Of a stretch of DNA of 15,658 bases, positions 14,519 to 15,658 are shown piece after piece. A program made the position numbers and the translations under genes. The notes beneath the pieces are model-generated. The model was given only the letters and a program-made list of their open reading frames with translations, was not told the DNA's origin and searched no databases. Every line of letters begins with the position of its first letter. The first letter of the stretch is position 1. Source of the stretch: Methanomicrobiaceae archaeon UBA436 (lineage in GTDB: Archaea; Halobacteriota; Methanomicrobia; Methanomicrobiales; Methanoculleaceae); assembly GCA_002497965.1 (NCBI GenBank), contig DAFR01000062.1:1377-17034 (forward strand), written 5' to 3'.

Positions 14519-15624
14519 TGATCCCCGTTGCCCGGCCGGTGGTCGGGGAGGAGGAGATCGCTGCCGTCGCAGAAGTGATGCGGTCGGGGATGCTTGCCCG
14601 CGGTTCGGTCGTCGCGGAGTTTGAGTCCCGTTTTGCGGACTACTGCGGTGCCGCCCACGCGGTCGGCGTCAACTCGGGCACCGCTGCGCTGCATGCTGCA
14701 CTCCTCGCCGCCGGCATCCGTCCGGGAGACTCGGTGATAGTCCCGGCGTTCACGTTCTTTGCGACGGCATCGAGCGTCTCTATGTGCGGGGCAACACCGC
14801 TCTTTGCGGATGTCGACCCGCGGACGTTCAACATCGACCCTGCTTCGGTCGAGGCTCTCGTCAGCCCGGATACCCGGGCGGTGATCGGCGTCCACCTCTT
14901 CGGGCAGCCTTTTGATCTCGATGCCGTCCGTGCGCTCTGTGACGACCACGGTCTTATGCTGATCGAGGACGCCGCCCAGGCGCACGGCGCTGAGTATCAC
15001 GGGAGACGGACAGGCAGCCTGGCCGATATAGGGTGCTTCTCGTTTTACCCGACGAAGAACATGACCACCGGGGAGGGCGGTATGGTCACGACCGATGACG
15101 AACGCATCGCCGAACGGGTCAGACTCTTCATCGATCACGGCCAGAGCCGGAAGTATCTCCACACCGCCATCGGCTACAACTACAGGATGACAAACATCGC
15201 CGCCGCGATCGGGATGGTGCAGGTCGAGCGGCTTGAGGCGTTCAACGAACGCCGGATCGAGAACGCCCGCTACCTTGACCGCCACCTGGCGGGGACGGGG
15301 CTCGTGACGCCACACGTTGCGCCGGGAGTCAGACACGTCTACCACCAGTACGTTGTTAAACTCCCGGCCGGCTACCCGGTTGCGCGGGAGGCGTTCATGA
15401 GCGCCCTTGCGGAACGCGGGGTCGGGACGGCCGTCCATTACCCCATCCCGCTCCACCGGCAGCCGGTCTACGAGAGTGCGGGCAAGACCGCGTCCTGCCC
15501 GGTATCGGACGACCTTGCGGCATCGGTCGTGAGCCTGCCGGTTCACCCATCGGTGACGGATGAAGAACGGGCATACATATGTGATGCGGTTGGGGGACTC
15601 CAGGCCCTGAAACAAGGCCAATGA
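14518..15624 (+). CDS. DegT/DnrJ/EryC1 sugar aminotransferase, WbpE-like
   Basis: A 368-residue PLP-dependent fold-type I aminotransferase that installs an amino group on a keto-sugar nucleotide, probably UDP-3-keto-GlcNAc uronate if WbpE-like. Visible landmarks are the N-terminus MIPVARPVVGEEEIAAV, NSGTAALHAAL (52-62), the PAFTFFATASSV stretch (76-87), IEDAAQAHGAEY (149-160, D151 near the cofactor) and FSFYPTKNMTTGEGG (175-188), where K180 should form the Schiff base. GYNYRMTNIAAAIG, HVYHQYVV and VHYPIPLH complete the family pattern. ATG 14518 gives a TGATG overlap with the acetyltransferase; GTG 14509 and 14515 are alternatives. It is the second sugar-modifying gene after the glm block. PseC/ArnB-like activity on other sugars is possible. 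Confidence 0.88.
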   Translation: MIPVARPVVGEEEIAAVAEVMRSGMLARGSVVAEFESRFADYCGAAHAVGVNSGTAALHAALLAAGIRPGDSVIVPAFTFFATASSVSMCGATPLFADVDPRTFNIDPASVEALVSPDTRAVIGVHLFGQPFDLDAVRALCDDHGLMLIEDAAQAHGAEYHGRRTGSLADIGCFSFYPTKNMTTGEGGMVTTDDERIAERVRLFIDHGQSRKYLHTAIGYNYRMTNIAAAIGMVQVERLEAFNERRIENARYLDRHLAGTGLVTPHVAPGVRHVYHQYVVKLPAGYPVAREAFMSALAERGVGTAVHYPIPLHRQPVYESAGKTASCPVSDDLAASVVSLPVHPSVTDEERAYICDAVGGLQALKQGQ

Positions 15625-15658
15625 TACAAATGAGGATCCTCCTTGTCTCCACCCAGGA
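15621..15658 (+). CDS. Start of a further gene, possibly a glycosyltransferase (partial)
   Basis: The first 12 codons (MIQMRILLVSTQ) are present; the gene runs off the right edge. ATG 15621 overlaps the preceding stop by ATGA; ATG 15630 is the alternative and gives MRILLVSTQ, an N-terminus typical of the first Rossmann strand of glycosyltransferases of families 1 and 4. With so few residues this is only a guess from context and from the strand pattern. Confidence 0.5.
   Translation, partial: MIQMRILLVSTQ

Noticed and set aside
14299..15621. 440-codon open frame on the minus strand
   Set aside because: It is antisense to the DegT-type aminotransferase and the acetyltransferase, both of which have intact catalytic motifs. 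The product is Arg/Asp/His-rich with no recognisable motif.

Overview
The window looks like chromosomal DNA of a methanogenic archaeon of the Methanomicrobiales, most like Methanoculleus. This is inferred from the high GC content with C/G-rich third codon positions, Shine-Dalgarno starts with many GTG/ATGA overlaps, a two-gene SufC-SufB iron-sulfur system, archaeal-type bifunctional GlmU proteins and a DUF2178/small-HTH pair. No rRNA, tRNA, insertion sequence or CRISPR array was seen.

Layout. Bases 1-450 hold no gene I can support. A two-gene unit follows (495-1101): a four-helix membrane protein of DUF2178 type and an XRE-like regulator. A perfect palindrome just upstream is its likely operator. 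Convergent to it on the minus strand is an RNase H-like (YprB-type) nuclease with a helix-hairpin-helix segment (1129-2208). On the plus strand a HAD-IIA phosphatase gene (2469-3226) is broken by a frameshift near its 3' end. It overlaps a membrane-anchored transglutaminase-like protein with a heptad-repeat coiled coil (3223-4332). A possible 57-residue minus-strand gene (4340-4513) ends 7 bp beyond it. An AT-richer intergenic stretch then leads to a long unidirectional run.

From 4800 to the right edge every gene is on the plus strand and no gap exceeds about 35 bp: sufC, sufB, pcm, a cyclase/formamidase-like hydrolase, an unknown Cys-rich protein, glmM, glmU, a diverged glmU paralogue, glmS, a WbpD/WlbB-like N-acetyltransferase, a DegT/WbpE-like aminotransferase and the first codons of another gene. 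The glm block encodes the whole route from fructose-6-phosphate to UDP-GlcNAc (GlmS, GlmM, GlmU). The last two complete genes fit conversion of UDP-GlcNAc to a 2,3-diacetamido uronic acid nucleotide, a precursor of surface or N-linked glycans. That assignment is inference: the dehydrogenase and oxidoreductase steps are not in the window.

The less ordinary observations are: a 17-bp element (one mismatch) placed exactly 43 bp upstream of two minus-strand start codons; the palindromic operator; a 10-nt deletion signature in the HAD gene; the diverged second GlmU, which lacks the acetyltransferase residues; and the uncharacterised CX3CX3C protein between the hydrolase and glmM. I did not find a clearly novel defence or mobile system.
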